64,000 nt of DNA, from positions 124,001 to 188,000 of the forward strand of contig JASBNA010000068.1 of NCBI GenBank assembly GCA_038087015.1, in the 5' to 3' direction. A program made the translations under genes and the position numbers. The notes below the pieces were generated by a model. It was given only the letters and a program-made list of their open reading frames with translations, did not search any database and was not told where the DNA came from. Source of the stretch: Cerrena zonata. Taxonomy: Eukaryota; Basidiomycota; Agaricomycetes; Polyporales; Cerrenaceae. Positions 24,129 to 37,700 of the stretch are shown one piece after another (the first letter of the stretch is position 1; the number at the start of each line of letters is the position of its first letter).

Positions 24129-27100
24129 CTATGCTTGTCCATCCACGCCGTTGATCCCATTTCCAGTAATCCCGTTTACACCGTTCACTCCTTGTACCCC
24201 GTTCACCTCACCCACATCCCCACTACTTGCAGGTAAGAACCCACTTTCCCTCCATGCCCTCACCCACCTCCTAGCCAATTCCCCGGGTACCAATCTCACC
24301 TCCCCAACGACGGAGCGACTTTCATCGCCTTGGTCGTATCCAACCTCACGATACCTGGAGGTTCCATATCTTCGCTCAGGTCAGCATTACGCCACATATC
24401 CATAAGGTGAAGAGCGGGGTTCTGTTGCACTTTCTCCACTTCCGTTGAACTCTCAGTGAGTGTGATCTCGAGGCGTTCGAGCCAGGTTGCATAAGGAACG
24501 AGCGGGAGGTTGAGTTCGTTAGCGATAGGTTCGAGGTAAGCTCGCCAGGGAAGGGGGTTGGGGTTGACTAAGTGTAAGACGGGTTCGGAACTGTTGCGCA
24601 TTTCGATGAGAGTGGTGGCTGCGTCTTGGGCTGGGATCCATGAGACTGGGCCAAGCTAAGCAACAATAATATCAGTTACATCGCTCGGGAATACGTTGAA
24701 GGTTGCAGACTCACTCCAGGCATGTCAGGCAAACACTGAACATACAGAGCGGATTTGACGATAGTGGGGAACCATTCTTTCTCGTTCCAATATCCATTTG
24801 GATTTCCAGAAATCTGTCCAAGTCGGACAACTGTCGTATGGAGTCCTGTTTCTTTCGTCGCAATTTCTAGGATTTGTTCTGAGACCCATTTGGATTCGGT
24901 GTATCCTTGACCGATGGGTACTGATGGATCAGAAATAGGAGACTCCCGAGCGATTGTTCGGGATGGTGGATCTGTTTTTTGTCAGTCGATTTACATAAGA
25001 GGAGATGAGACATGCCGAGGTGACTTACGCTGGAATACACCAATAGAGCTGACGAAGAGCAATCGCGGTGGTTCTGTGTACGGAGAACTAAGTGCGAAGT
25101 CGACAAGGTTCCGTACACCGTGTAGGTGTTTCTCAAACGACTGGAGGGGACGTTTAAAGTCAACGGACCATGCGTTGTGGATGATGTGTGTAACGTTGTC
25201 ACGAAGCTAATAAACGGTTAAGTTAATCATACAAACGAGAACGACATTGGGAATTCACAAACCTCTGCAAACTTGGCCCTGTCCAATCCGAAGTTCCCTT
25301 GGCTCAAATCACCCTCCACTAGCTCTACTTTATTACTCTCCAGAATGGTTTCTGGCAATCCTCTCGAGCTGAGAGCGTGTCTTTGACTTTCTAACCCATT
25401 GCTCTGCGGCCGATTAAAAGCAAATACTTTCAACACATGGGGATCATTGAGTAACTGGACCAGAATGTTGGCACCAAAGCCACCCGTGGTGCCAGTGATG
25501 AGTATAACATCGCCATCGGCTGGTTTAGGGTGAAGGAAAGAAGGTCGAGGAGGGAAATGTTGTGTGTAATGTTTGACCTTGGATATGAGTTGGTCTGCGC
25601 TTGTAACTCGACTTTCACCGTTTGGTTGAGGTACTCGAGAGACATTGAGAAGTTTGAAAAGGTGGGAAGCAAGGCTTTGGATGGACGGTTCCTCGTAGAC
25701 TAGGTTGTTAGAGATAGTTTGTACGAGCTTGGGATTGATCGCTCTGAGAGTTTTGATGATTTCCAGCCGGATCCAGGTTGCCTGCAAACTGAAATCGAAA
25801 AAAACGTCCTGATAAATATAGAACAGATACCGCGACATCATTGGACTCACCTATCACATCCAAATTGGAACAAATCATCCTTGTCGTTCACTGATTGTTT
25901 CACCACACTCGTGACCGCTTGTCGAACAAAGTCTAGAATCTGCTCCTCCCCGAAACCTTCTAAAGTCTTCGTCTCCACAGCATCAAGATTCTCGATGGCG
26001 TTGTAGCATTCTTGGATCTCGGGTTCGTATTCTCTGAGGATGGCGGGCCTTCGTACAGAACCTTTCCCTGTGAAAGTGAATGGTTTCGAGGGAGATGCCA
26101 CGATGATCATCTAGTGATAAAACATCATTATCATTTTTGGTTCGCACAACTTATGTAAAATACGCTTCATACCTCTTTGAACAACCTAGAATGCTGGGGT
26201 GCATATTCATTCATTCGTTCTACCGTTGGCCTATATACTGTTAATTCAACCCCAGATTCGCGGATAACCCTTACATACCATATCATATTTCTAAACTCTT
26301 CCAACTTCTTTGTATCGGAAGGGTCAAAAGCGAATTCGGGTTTAGGTTCAATGAGGACACCATTCTGGAAGCGTCCTCGACCAAACATAATCGCCACACC
26401 AATGTGTGGATCCTCATTCAGGATATTCTCTTGAAACAACAGCGATATGAGAATAAGCTCATTGGAGTTAGAACAACACAAGAAATATCACCTAGGGGAA
26501 TAGGGTTGGTCTGTAACGCGATAAATGATATCAATGAGTGTCCTCCTTCAAGATTCGCCACATACCTTCTCTCCAGTAGAGAGCATGATTTGCTCATCAG
26601 CACGACCATATGTCGCCCAGTATCCTTTCTTGGTGGGATGGGGTACCATAAGATCTCCGGTAGCATATGCCTGACGACCGTTGTGTTCGTAATTGGATAC
26701 CATAGGTCGATATTGCAAGTCCTCATCTTCCTGATAAGAGACACACATATCGCTTAGGGTAGAATTAAAGGGTCAAATGGTGACTTACGAATACAATGAG
26801 TTCATAAACACCGTCACCACGAGGGACAAATTCATACGGAATAAGATCAGCCACTTTGAAGTAGGCCCAGTCCTTTCCAGGTGTCTTCGGGAGGTACATG
26901 CTGAGGCCACCAGCCTCAGTACTAATATGAGAGTCAGTTAGATATCGAATTGCAAAACTCATCATGGTTACTTACGCTCCGTAACAGTTAAAGACCGTCA
27001 CCCCTTCAGATGCCAATGCGTCTCCTACTTCGAGAGATAACGGCCCTCCACCATAAGCCTTGTTAATAGGTCAGCCAGTATGGGGAAGGTTTTCAAGACT

Positions 27101-28369
27101 GGGCGACGTACAGCACCAGTGAATTGTCTAAGCATTTGTATCTTCACAGGATCTCGTGAATATTGCTATAAAAAGGTGCTACGGTTAATACTGGGACCAA
27201 TATTATTATGTGTGGCTCCTGGTTTACCTCGAGCATTGTGGGGACAGTATAAAAGATAGTAGAGTGGGTATCGAGAGCAGCTTGTAGTGTATTGTCCGAA
27301 TTTGGGACTACAGCAGGTACTTGAGGCCTAAAAACAGCTAATGTAGAGCCAGTGGACGCCTGAAACAACTATGTGAATAGATGTATATGATACTGAATTG
27401 GTGCTGTACGTACTGCATAACAGTATGTGATGCTTCCCATAGGGTGTGATACGGGAAGTCCCTGGCATCCAATTCTTTCTTCGCAAGATCGATTTCGCCA
27501 AACCCTGAATCGATGAACGTCAAGCGGTGATGTGAGTTCTATATGTTGGTAGTTTCTTACATGGCATGCGGAACCACAATACGGTATCACGATATTTCCA
27601 AGTAATTGGTTTCGGGTATGCAGTTGTTCCTGCGGTAACAATGAGCGATAGGACAATGAACAGAATAAGAGCAATCTCACCGGAGGAATGAAAGATGCAT
27701 GCTGGGGAGTCCAAATCGTACTCTATTACCGGAAAATACTTAACATCAGCTTCGGGATATGTCGGATATATATCTTCGAAGACCGTCATAGGGTGTATCG
27801 ATATCGTAGTCAACGAAGAGTATTCCTCGGACGTCGATATCAGCTCTAGAGCCCGTTTGGCATTATTTTGCAATACTGCTTCGGAGCTAACAAAGAGTGC
27901 TGTTGCTTGAACATTCAAGAGGAGATGTGCTATGGCGTCCGGAGCATTACGAGGAGATATGGCAAATGCAGCCATGTTCGCTCGAGCAATTCCCATGACG
28001 GAAGTCCAATATGTGATCGAATCTGTAAATTGTACGAAATGAAACTGATGTGTTAGACATAGTTCGCAACAGAAAGAACTCACCAGTGGAAGCTAAAATT
28101 GCGATCACAGGTCTATCTGTTGTAGAAGTAGGCCCTTTGACTCGATCGGAAAAGTAGTGGGCAGCTCTATGAATCCCATCCCGTACCCGTCTCCACGATA
28201 CCTCGTTAAGTTTTGTCCCGTCATGATACACAAAAAATGGATGTTCAGGATTGTGGTCAGCAATCCACTCTATGATAGAAGGAGCTGTCTGCCCCTTCTG
28301 CTCCAAAAGCTGGCGAGTTGATTTGAAAGAAGGATGCCGCAAGGTTTGCGTATTAGGAACATGATACAT
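24129..28369 (-). CDS. NRPS-like reductase: adenylation - carrier - NAD(P)-dependent reductase
   Basis: Multi-exon gene for an A-PCP-R protein, the layout of aminoadipate reductase and fungal aryl/alkyl acid reductases. It would adenylate a carboxylic acid, load it on the carrier and reduce it to the aldehyde. Adenylation motifs: FHSSGTTAYPKPI (spliced), NCYGATEAGG, YATGDL, and GRADEQIMLSTGEKTNPIPL. The carrier has DLFQFGCDSLQATWIR with the phosphopantetheine Ser. The reductase has ILITGTTGGFGANILVQLL and the catalytic YTESK. The start MYHVPNTQTLRHPSF is chosen at 28369; an upstream in-frame extension exists. Near the 3' end the frame reads VAPSLGR then stops, but one more G in the GGGG run at about 24303 would continue as EVRLVPGELARRWVRAW to a Gly-Val-Asn-rich tail ending at 24129. 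Substrate unknown; no tailoring genes adjoin. Confidence 0.85.
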
Positions 28370-31300
28370 TGTGAGAAGTGCGGTGGGATAGCGTGGGGTT
28401 TGATGTTTGGTACCAAGTATATATCTTGAAAAGCTCCGGAGAACCCACGGCACCCCTTCAGGGTTCGCGGAAGATGCGGCAGGCGTACATTGGAAGAACT
28501 CTCAGGGATATTGATGAAACATAGGTGCAAGACAAGATGATAAAGACTCGAAAGAAGTCCCCGAAGGTCAGGAGATATGTCCGTACGCAAAGCCGACTAT
28601 TTCTAGGAGCGCGCAGATAGTTAGATGAGATCGTGTGGATGGTAATATAAACTTACCGTGGCCAACGTAGCAACGGATACCGCTCAACAGAAACAGTTAC
28701 GGCATACTCTAGAGGCAGATGCTAAGCTGATTGTATTCTTCCGGAACGTATCATAAGATAGAGTCCATGCATGGGAGTCGGAGTCAGGATTATGACGATA
28801 GTTCAGTGACATCAGTGTATTCTCAACATCCTGAGAGCTGAGAGTGACACCGTGCTGCATGTGCCGATTATGGCCGCCCATTTACATATCCGAAGATCTC
28901 CTTAAAGAGGAAAGGAAATAGAACGTTTGGGATCTATGCGGGGATAGTATAAACGTATCATACTAGCAGATGAGTCGCTGGCTTAGAGCATGATAACTAA
29001 ACGTTAAACCGTCATAGCGATGACTATCCAGCTCAGACCGTTTGATTTCGCCAGGTATATTTTGACTCCCAAAAGAAGTCAAGAGCATGCCTAATCGGGA
29101 TAATATTATCTAATTTAGGCAATGCCTTCCAGTGGTACCATCATTTCACAAAAAATCTAACCAGTCAAAGAAGTTTGTACAAATAAGAGCTCCTTGTTTG
29201 AAGGTAACCCTACTCGACGACTATGGTCTCATGATTCCGTGAGTGCGGCAGTAGGAACTTCTACGTAAGGCTAACCTACCAGCACCTTTAGTAATTATCA
29301 TTTTTCAGATTGTCCAATATACATTGTTAGCCAGACCTCCAAGCTTCGACTTGCATTATAAGATGACCACGCTGCATAATCTAATATACCGGCATGCTTG
29401 GGATAGATCACCGGACGCCCCGGGAAGTCAAAACAATGTAGTCGGAGTTTCAGTTTTGGAGAGGTACGAGGGAAAGAAAATTACACATGCAGCCCGAAAC
29501 ATTGGGAGAAGATCATGGTGCCATATGCAGGATAATAATCACCATCGCCTTGAGAGGGCATGCCTCCAGAGGACTGAATGAAAGCAAAAGATCCCGAAGT
29601 TATAAATAGACCATACAGAACGAAGAAACGGATCTCCTACTCACGATCTACGATTCTTTGAGTTCAAGGCATTCAGTCGTACTAGTTTTCCTGGACCCAC
29701 GAGTTGTCCTTGTGATATAGGAGTTACAAAGCTAGCAGAAGCGTGGTGTCTATAGTAAAGCTGACAATACCATGAACTTGAAGGTGCGTGATTAGTATTC
29801 AACTTGAAGACGACCTGAGGTTTTCTGACAACACTAGGGGGCAAGGTCAACCCACTGGACAAATATACTGTTAGAAGAAGTATATCTGCTAGTCAATGTC
29901 ACATGAGATTTAACCCCCATATCAGCATGAATTTCACACGGAAAGAGAACACACTGCGTCCACGGGGCAAGGGTAGAGAACTCACCGGCGTTCTAACGAT
30001 AAACTGTCTCATCCCTGTCAGATTCAGTGGTAAAGAAGATAAATGAATAGTTACCGGGAATGAAGAATAGGTGTAATCGCGTTTAGGGTTTGATGTTTCT
30101 TTGTTTTCACCGTCATCGATGATAGTTTTGGTCTTCCTGGTGTTCGAGTCCCTGCATCGGTAGCCGGTATGAGCATCGACCTCACGAGTAGGAGATAGGT
30201 TGCAGATTGACATGGAGGAAAGTCGGTACAGGAATTGAGGGCTGTGTGAGCTGATTCTAGAGTCGACGAAAGATTATATCGAGCCCTACTGTCGTCCCTA
30301 GTTCCACTTGTTTACGATCTCTGTAGTCACGACTTCAGTGTAACATGTCTGCGATACAAGTTCCATGTTCTATGACCACACGTCTAAGATATTTGTTGAC
30401 TGTATACTTACTGGAAGAGTCTTACATGCTAGCGTGAGATTGCGAGTATATGATCATCATGCTAGTGTAAGATCTTGGATTTCGTACAACCCCAGCGGGA
30501 TGCAGTACTTATGCAGTCTGTTGAAGCGGATCAACTTGAACCTTGAACCTAGGCGCTTGATCGTTTTTCCTATCTTCGGCTACTATCGGAGTTTAAAACA
30601 TACTCATGGGTATGTTACCTGAAAATATACAAATACTTTCAGCGTGTATGAAATGCTACAAGCAGACTCGAGACTGCTTTGAATGAAATCACCAGCTTGT
30701 ACTCGCTTTGCTGTATGCTCGCCCGCCCACCATTTCGACTCGAATCCCCACCATCAAGATAATCATGTATCCGACCCCGTCAGGTTAGCTCGCGTATAGA
30801 CACAGCAGTATTCACCTGCAGGCAGGATATTCGCATGATGTGTCAACTGTCAGAGCTAAATAACTCATGTCGAGTTGTTGATCAAATCATTAGGGCGTGA
30901 AGGTGGGCAGTTTTGGTTTATGCATGTAGCGATGCCGAACGTCGTCCTTACAGTTATCGTAGAATGCAGGAGGTTCGTCCACATGATGGATTATAGTCCC
31001 CGGTCGGCTTTGTTGCTGCCAGGCAGTGCCAGCACTAGTCGTCATACTGCTACCAGCGGAACGAGTGCACTTGAAGTCCGAAGAACGAGAGTACCCTGGA
31101 CAATTGCACCAGACATAAGCTAGGTGAGTCGTGGTCGTCATTATATGCATAGACAAGCCTAGGGGGACACTACGCAAATAAGAATAGTTGGATCAGAGCC
31201 TACGTCTACGTCGTCTCTCCGCCCACTTTTTACACGAAGACTCGGACAAGACTTTGGGCAATCGGACTTAAGCCAAGACTTGGAGCCTGAAATTGCTTGT

Positions 31301-31541
31301 TTGTCATTGGGCGGTAGCTTGCCAACTCCAAATTGGAAATTTTGAGCTCCCTCTTGTAACCCGTGCACTCTCATTGGGCAGAGATTAGATTAGATGCGGT
31401 GAATACCTGGGCGGATATCTAGTGCATATCTTGTTGTGGCTCCAGTTATAACAGCTTGCGTTCCACTCTTCCTCCTTTTTACATTTGTCCCTCTTCCACA
31501 ACATCCTCATATCTCTTTCGCGTCATAAATAACTAATCAGA
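28370..31541. other. Gene-poor interval of about 3.2 kb
   Basis: Only short frames. A minus-strand frame at 30213-29899 (MSICNLSPTREVDAHTGYRC) and another at 29862-29641 (SFVTPISQGQLVGPGKLVRL) look somewhat protein-like and could be exons of one small gene. I could not find a splice pattern that keeps one frame through both, so I do not call a gene. No transposon, tRNA or tandem repeat seen. Bases just upstream of 31542 are the transporter promoter. Confidence 0.4.
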
Positions 31542-32629
31542 ATGTCTTCAGACGCTGCAGCAGTACCCCTTCCTAAACACACACGCAATGCGTCACTAGA
31601 AGCCGCACACAACAACAAACCACCGGTATGGTCGATTGACGACCGGTCCAGTGCTCAACCAGCCCCTCTGCCCGCAAAGTGTGACAGACACATTCCAGGG
31701 AGAGAAGGTGTCTGCTGTAAAGAGTTGAAGGACGACGACGAGCGTACACTCATCGACCCTGACGTTGTCCGCGATGTGTAAGTCACTTGTCGTTATACGC
31801 CGCGTTCGTACTCTGACAACATACCCTGTTACGTTTCACAGAGTCATCGGCTTGTCAGATGGCCTCACTGTGCCGTTTGCCCTCACCGCTGGACTGTCTT
31901 CTCTCGGAGAATCTAAACTCGTGATTCTCGGAGGTTTTGCAGAACTCATTGCAGGTGCCATCTCGATGGGCATTGGCGGTTTCCTCGCATCTCAAGCCGA
32001 ACGTGACCACTATTTGTACCTTAAGAAGCACACCGCATCCCGCGTGTCGCGTAGCTGCGACGGCGAAATGGAACGGGAGGTTTATGCTGTTCTCGGACCT
32101 GTCGGTGTGGACGAAAAGACAAGTCGAATGGTTGCTAAAAATCTCCGAGATATCGAGCTAGATACCGACGGCGAGGGAAGCACTAGTTCGTCGGGATCCA
32201 GCCCCGAAGACGGCGGCTTGAAATGGAGCAACTCGGTTGGTCTCACATCATTCTTGCTTAAGTTCGGGGAGGGCCTCGAAGAAATCCCCACAAGACGGAT
32301 GTATATCTCCGCATTCACCATCGGAATGGGCTACCTCCTTGGAGGTTTCATTCCTCTATTACCCTACTTCTTCTGTGAGTTGATTGCCTAGTATGCTGAT
32401 TCCGGTCACGTGCTAATATTTCTATATAGTCCCCCGAGTACATGTCGCACTCTTCTACTCCTGTATACTCACAGGTATCGTTCTCCTTATTTTTGGCGCC
32501 GTCAAGGCGCGAGTTACGGGTGCCGGTATGGGTGTTGGCGGATACATCTGGGGCGCTGTGAGCACATTGCTTGTCGGTGGCGCCGCGGCGGCGGCAGCTT
32601 ATGGTTTGGTTGCGCTTCTTGAATACTAA
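31542..32629 (+). CDS. CCC1/VIT family vacuolar iron/manganese transporter
   Basis: Moves Fe2+ or Mn2+ from cytosol into the vacuole (CCC1/VIT1 family). Exons 31542-31777, 31842-32374 and 32430-32629 give 969 nt, 322 residues, close to yeast CCC1. A polar N-terminal tail of about 75 residues precedes helix 1, IGLSDGLTVPFALTAGLSSL, the family's signature. Next is GFAELIAGAISMGIGGFLAS with the Glu and Met used for metal transfer. A cytosolic loop contains an acidic/serine stretch (SSSGSSPED). Three more helices follow (YISAFTIGMGYLLGGFIPLL, FYSCILTGIVLLIFG, GAVSTLLVGGAAAAAAYGLV). Its place next to a Mn-binding peroxidase is suggestive, but no regulatory link is visible. Confidence 0.88.
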
Positions 32630-33194
32630 GTTTGGTTTCTAAAAATCAGACTGAGACTTGAGATGACATCGCGCTTACGTTACGGTTTACTTTACTACGG
32701 GTTCCTTTTGATTCACATTTCATCTAATGATTGCAGTTACGAGTAATTTGTTTTGTATCTTCATCTTCCTCTTTTACAATGATCTGTATCGCTATGCTCT
32801 ACTCGTTTCTTATTTTGTTAGCTATTTCAACTTTATGTCAACACTCCACCTATAGATTCGAGTCTCGAGGCTTGAGGGTCTATTATATTTAATTCGCACC
32901 GACAGGGAAACATAGTACAGTCATTGCTCTTTCTCATACTCACCGAGAGAGCATATGGTCAATCACGCGTTGGCGAGAGATGAACTACGGATACTTCAAA
33001 GGTACTCATGGGCTAAGCTTATTTAAAGTAAAATAACGTTATAACATGAAGAAACTTTTGTTATCGGCCAAGAAAGGACCATTTCCCAATTTGGACACCA
33101 TCCCTCTTACCGTGACTAGTGTCCTTTGAACCTTTCGTTGTTGTTTCTCAACCTCGCTGCTACATTTTCTGCTTCAATAGGTGCGCACTAAACC
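32630..33194. other. Intergenic stretch, nothing recognised
   Basis: AT-rich 3' flank of the CCC1-like gene up to the edge of the inverted duplicate block. No coding signal. Confidence 0.45.
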
Positions 33195-33541
33195 CAAGAT
33201 GGGTTATCCCTTGCCTAACTTTGACGAAGTTTGGGAAAGAACCACCGAGTCTGGGTCCCCACGACCTCTCGAAATTTGAATTGACTTATTCCCTTTTGCT
33301 GTCTGTTCGTCTCTTCCCGTGTCCAACGCTGGGAACGAGATTTACATTGAGAAGCCTCGAGTGCCCCTTGCGAACTCCACCCTACTCTATTGCCGGCTTA
33401 CTTGCTCTTTGCCAAGCAGGCCCAAGCTACTTCCATCTCACGCATGTCGCGTGTCTTCCGAAGGTCTTCGATGCGCTCTAATTCTTAAATTATGTACAGG
33501 GGTTCGCTCCATCGCTCTCCTCCTCCGCTTATACTGCCTCG

Positions 33542-33958
33542 ATGTATAGTTCCGTACGTGGCAATGGATCCCATCCTTTAAACATGATGGGAAGAGCTAC
33601 AGGTCACTCCCAACATTTACAGTCGGATATACACACAGGTACCAGGTGGACAGCTACCGCTCCCGATGCATTGGTATTTAGTATGGATGAGTTTGTTTCG
33701 GGTCCGCTCTCAGCCCTGTCAATGGGTAAGTGAATGCTTCATAACATACACATCTGTAGTGACCAATAGTGATTTTCATCGCTCTCAGCACTATGCGACA
33801 CTTTTGCTCTGTATCGATGCATTCCATATCAAAAAGGTCTCAGCCTCGGGGTCACCTGTCTGGCCGCGTTTAACGGGTCCGAGTATCTTCTCAAACTTGA
33901 CGCGTTAGAGACAGATCTTGGGTTTTCCTGTTATCGCTTTATAGAAGTATGTTCGTGA
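33542..33958 (+). CDS. Possible small two-exon gene of unknown function upstream of peroxidase copy B
   Basis: ATG 33542 opens a frame (DIHTGTRWTATAPDALVFSM) that splices at a perfect GTAAGT donor (33726) to a CTCTCAG acceptor (33788) and continues as LGVTCLAAFNGSEYLLKLDA to a TGA at 33956-33958: 119 residues. The last exon is well conserved in copy A (3103-3260, minus), where the first exon has been lost. I do not recognise the family. It could be the C-terminal relic of a larger gene captured in the duplication. Confidence 0.3.
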
Positions 33959-34188
33959 ACGATTGTTATTTTAGTATCACTGTCATTGTAACTGCTCGAT
34001 TGTTGGCTCTCAAGGAGCCTCCTCCAGTCCAAGGCGTCGGGAAGAAGCTTACACGATCCCATATATCATAAATGTTATTGGCTACCGAGCTGCAAGTGTA
34101 CCCCTGAACGGTGGCCTCGACACCAACTACACTTCCCCAACAGGATACAAGGTACAGAAAATGAAATTTGGTGTATTAGTCCAACAGG

Positions 34189-34195
34189 TATAAAA
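34189..34195 (+). promoter_or_regulatory. TATA box of peroxidase copy B
   Basis: TATAAAA about 75 bp before the start codon at 34270, matching the position in copy A. Confidence 0.6.
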
Positions 34196-34269
34196 TGTAG
34201 CCCATCCTTTCCCTTCATTTTCCAAGACACTCCAGTCTACTGTCTTACATCGGTCCTTCTCAAGTTGCA

Positions 34270-35912
<1,643 letters not shown>

Positions 35913-36269
35913 ATGTGGTTTACAAACCCAATGCGAAGGGTATTCTGGTGTGGATAAGGCTGGCGACTCACCTCGTCAATGAATTACATAGATTTGTCAA
36001 TATGTCAACGACCCTGAATAAATTGTGGTGTAACAAAATATTCTGTCTGCGATAGATTGGAAAGCGCGAACCTCCCTCATTTATTCGGATGGCGTTGATT
36101 GAAATTTGAGCTAATGCGAAGCTAGCCCACTTGAAACAGATGCACATAAGTAACTTAGTTGGAGTAAGAATGAGAGACGCCCACTTTCCTCATTTACGTC
36201 AGTATATGATACTCTTGGTTCGATTTGAGATTCTGACAAGGCATCTGTACTCTGACTACAAAAGTCACC
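35913..36269. other. 3' flank of peroxidase copy B and promoter of the next gene
   Basis: The first 150 bp align with the 3' flank of peroxidase copy A (end of the duplicate block). The remainder shows no coding signal. Confidence 0.4.
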
Positions 36270-37307
36270 ATGTCCTCCCATAATGTAGAGGCAATCCCTC
36301 TCATGCAGCAAGGTGAAGAGGAAGACCACATCCTAGAGCAAAAACATAAAGCGCACTCATTCAATCAACCTCGCTCCTCGCTACGGTCCCGGTTGATTCG
36401 GGCTCTCCCATACCTCGCCTGTCTGGTCGCTCTTCTCAGTTTCACTCTGAACACTCTAATTTTTGCACGGCCTTCACAAAAGCCCAAGTTAGATGTGTTC
36501 AACGGTAGCGTCGTGCAGTCCCTCCGCAAACCTAGTCTCTACCTTGGGATCGATCGGGTCCCCGAGATCAAAGAGATGCTATCTTTGGAAAGTCTCTTTG
36601 CTCAGGGCCATGCAACCGCAACGGGTTCTCTTCCAACTGAGACCCATGCGCATGGGGGGTCGGCCGTACATGACACCTCAGAACATCCGGCTCGGTCTGT
36701 GAACATTGCACGGGTGAACTCTCGATATCCTGATCTAATATACCCCCAAGACGGATGGGTTGTCTTATCAGAATTTGTAAGTTCTACATACTTACTGTCA
36801 TGGTGTAGCTCTTCCTTTATCTTGAAAATTGAATACTTATGTATGGGACTTCAGGACAGAACAATATTACAACTCCACTCAGGCTCCCAATCATCACGAT
36901 GCATTCTCACTTCCGCCTTTCCTGGTCGCAGGTCCTTAGGAGACAGACTTCTAACGATCGAGATCGATGACTCTACGACTAGAGTCGCCCGAATACAAGC
37001 GAGGGTGTTGTCGAATAGCGATAGCAGTGTTGACTTCTCTTCCCTCACATGGAACTCCCGGTCGTCTCTTTCGCATCTTATCGGAGAACTGGAAGTAGAC
37101 TTCGGTCGCAATAGTTCTACAAGTGAATTCGCTTGTGGTGGTAGCGAACTACTTGTAGAATTGGCGTGCCTAGGAAATGGTTGTGGAGTCGAGTTCAAGT
37201 ACCTTAATGAAGACAGTACTTGTAAGTGATTTTAATTATTTGGTATTCTTACTCTTCTGATGAAAATGACTTTGAAAACAGCTTTCATCAACCTTGTGTC
37301 AAAGTGA
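36270..37307 (+). CDS. Type II membrane protein of unknown function
   Basis: Exons 36270-36776, 36855-37221 and 37282-37307 give 900 nt, 299 residues. A cytosolic tail of about 46 residues with acidic and basic patches leads to one membrane segment (ALPYLACLVALLSFTLNTLIF), so the rest is probably luminal or extracellular. The outer part contains RVNSRYPDLIYPQDGWVVLS and a beta-rich section with two Cys pairs. I associate the PDLxxPQDGW string with an Agaricomycete family of unknown role. Without the last intron the frame would end two codons after DST. Confidence 0.6.
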
Positions 37308-37700
37308 GGCTGTTGCATAGGATTTTGTATCATGGGTTTCTTCCTCTTCTATTTTTCGCGCTCTTTAACTGGTCGTGAAACGAATATGTAGTCCTGTGTA
37401 ATTGTGTCCCTAGCTTAGTGTGTTGAATGCCGATGCCGTCATGAAGGATCCAAATCCCGGAAGTGACATAGAAAAGATTGAAAATATATGGTACATGAAT
37501 ACAGGTGAATGCATGAGTCATCAAGAGAAGAAATATTGCAGAGATTGAACGAATGCGAATATAAGAGCATGAGAAATCATTAATTGCGTAAAGATCATAA
37601 CAAATAGATGGGAATTAATATCGTAACAGCCGTCCACCGAATCGTTTGAAGTGTCCATAAACCAAAAAGAACGTTAAAAGATGCAAAGACGGCCTAACCC
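37308..37700. other. Convergent 3' intergenic region
   Basis: Holds the 3' ends of the membrane-protein gene and the giant minus-strand gene. Nothing else seen. Confidence 0.5.

Noticed and set aside
23938..24405. 155-codon plus-strand frame with Pro/Thr repeats
   Set aside because: It lies opposite the 3' end of the NRPS-like gene; its PFTPFTP repeats are the complement of that gene's NGV-rich tail.
5228..28369. A secondary-metabolite cluster linking the terpene synthase and NRPS-like reductase
   Set aside because: They are about 18 kb apart and separated by housekeeping genes (ISY1, methyltransferase, transporter) with no P450 or regulator between.
29641..30213. Small minus-strand gene made of two protein-like frames
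   Set aside because: No set of GT..AG introns keeps one frame through both pieces.
33948..33975. 28-bp intron (GTATGT..TTTTAG) extending the small gene upstream of peroxidase copy B by about 60 codons
   Set aside because: Too short for a spliceosomal intron in this window (others are 45 bp or more), and the extension differs between copies mostly at amino-acid-changing positions.
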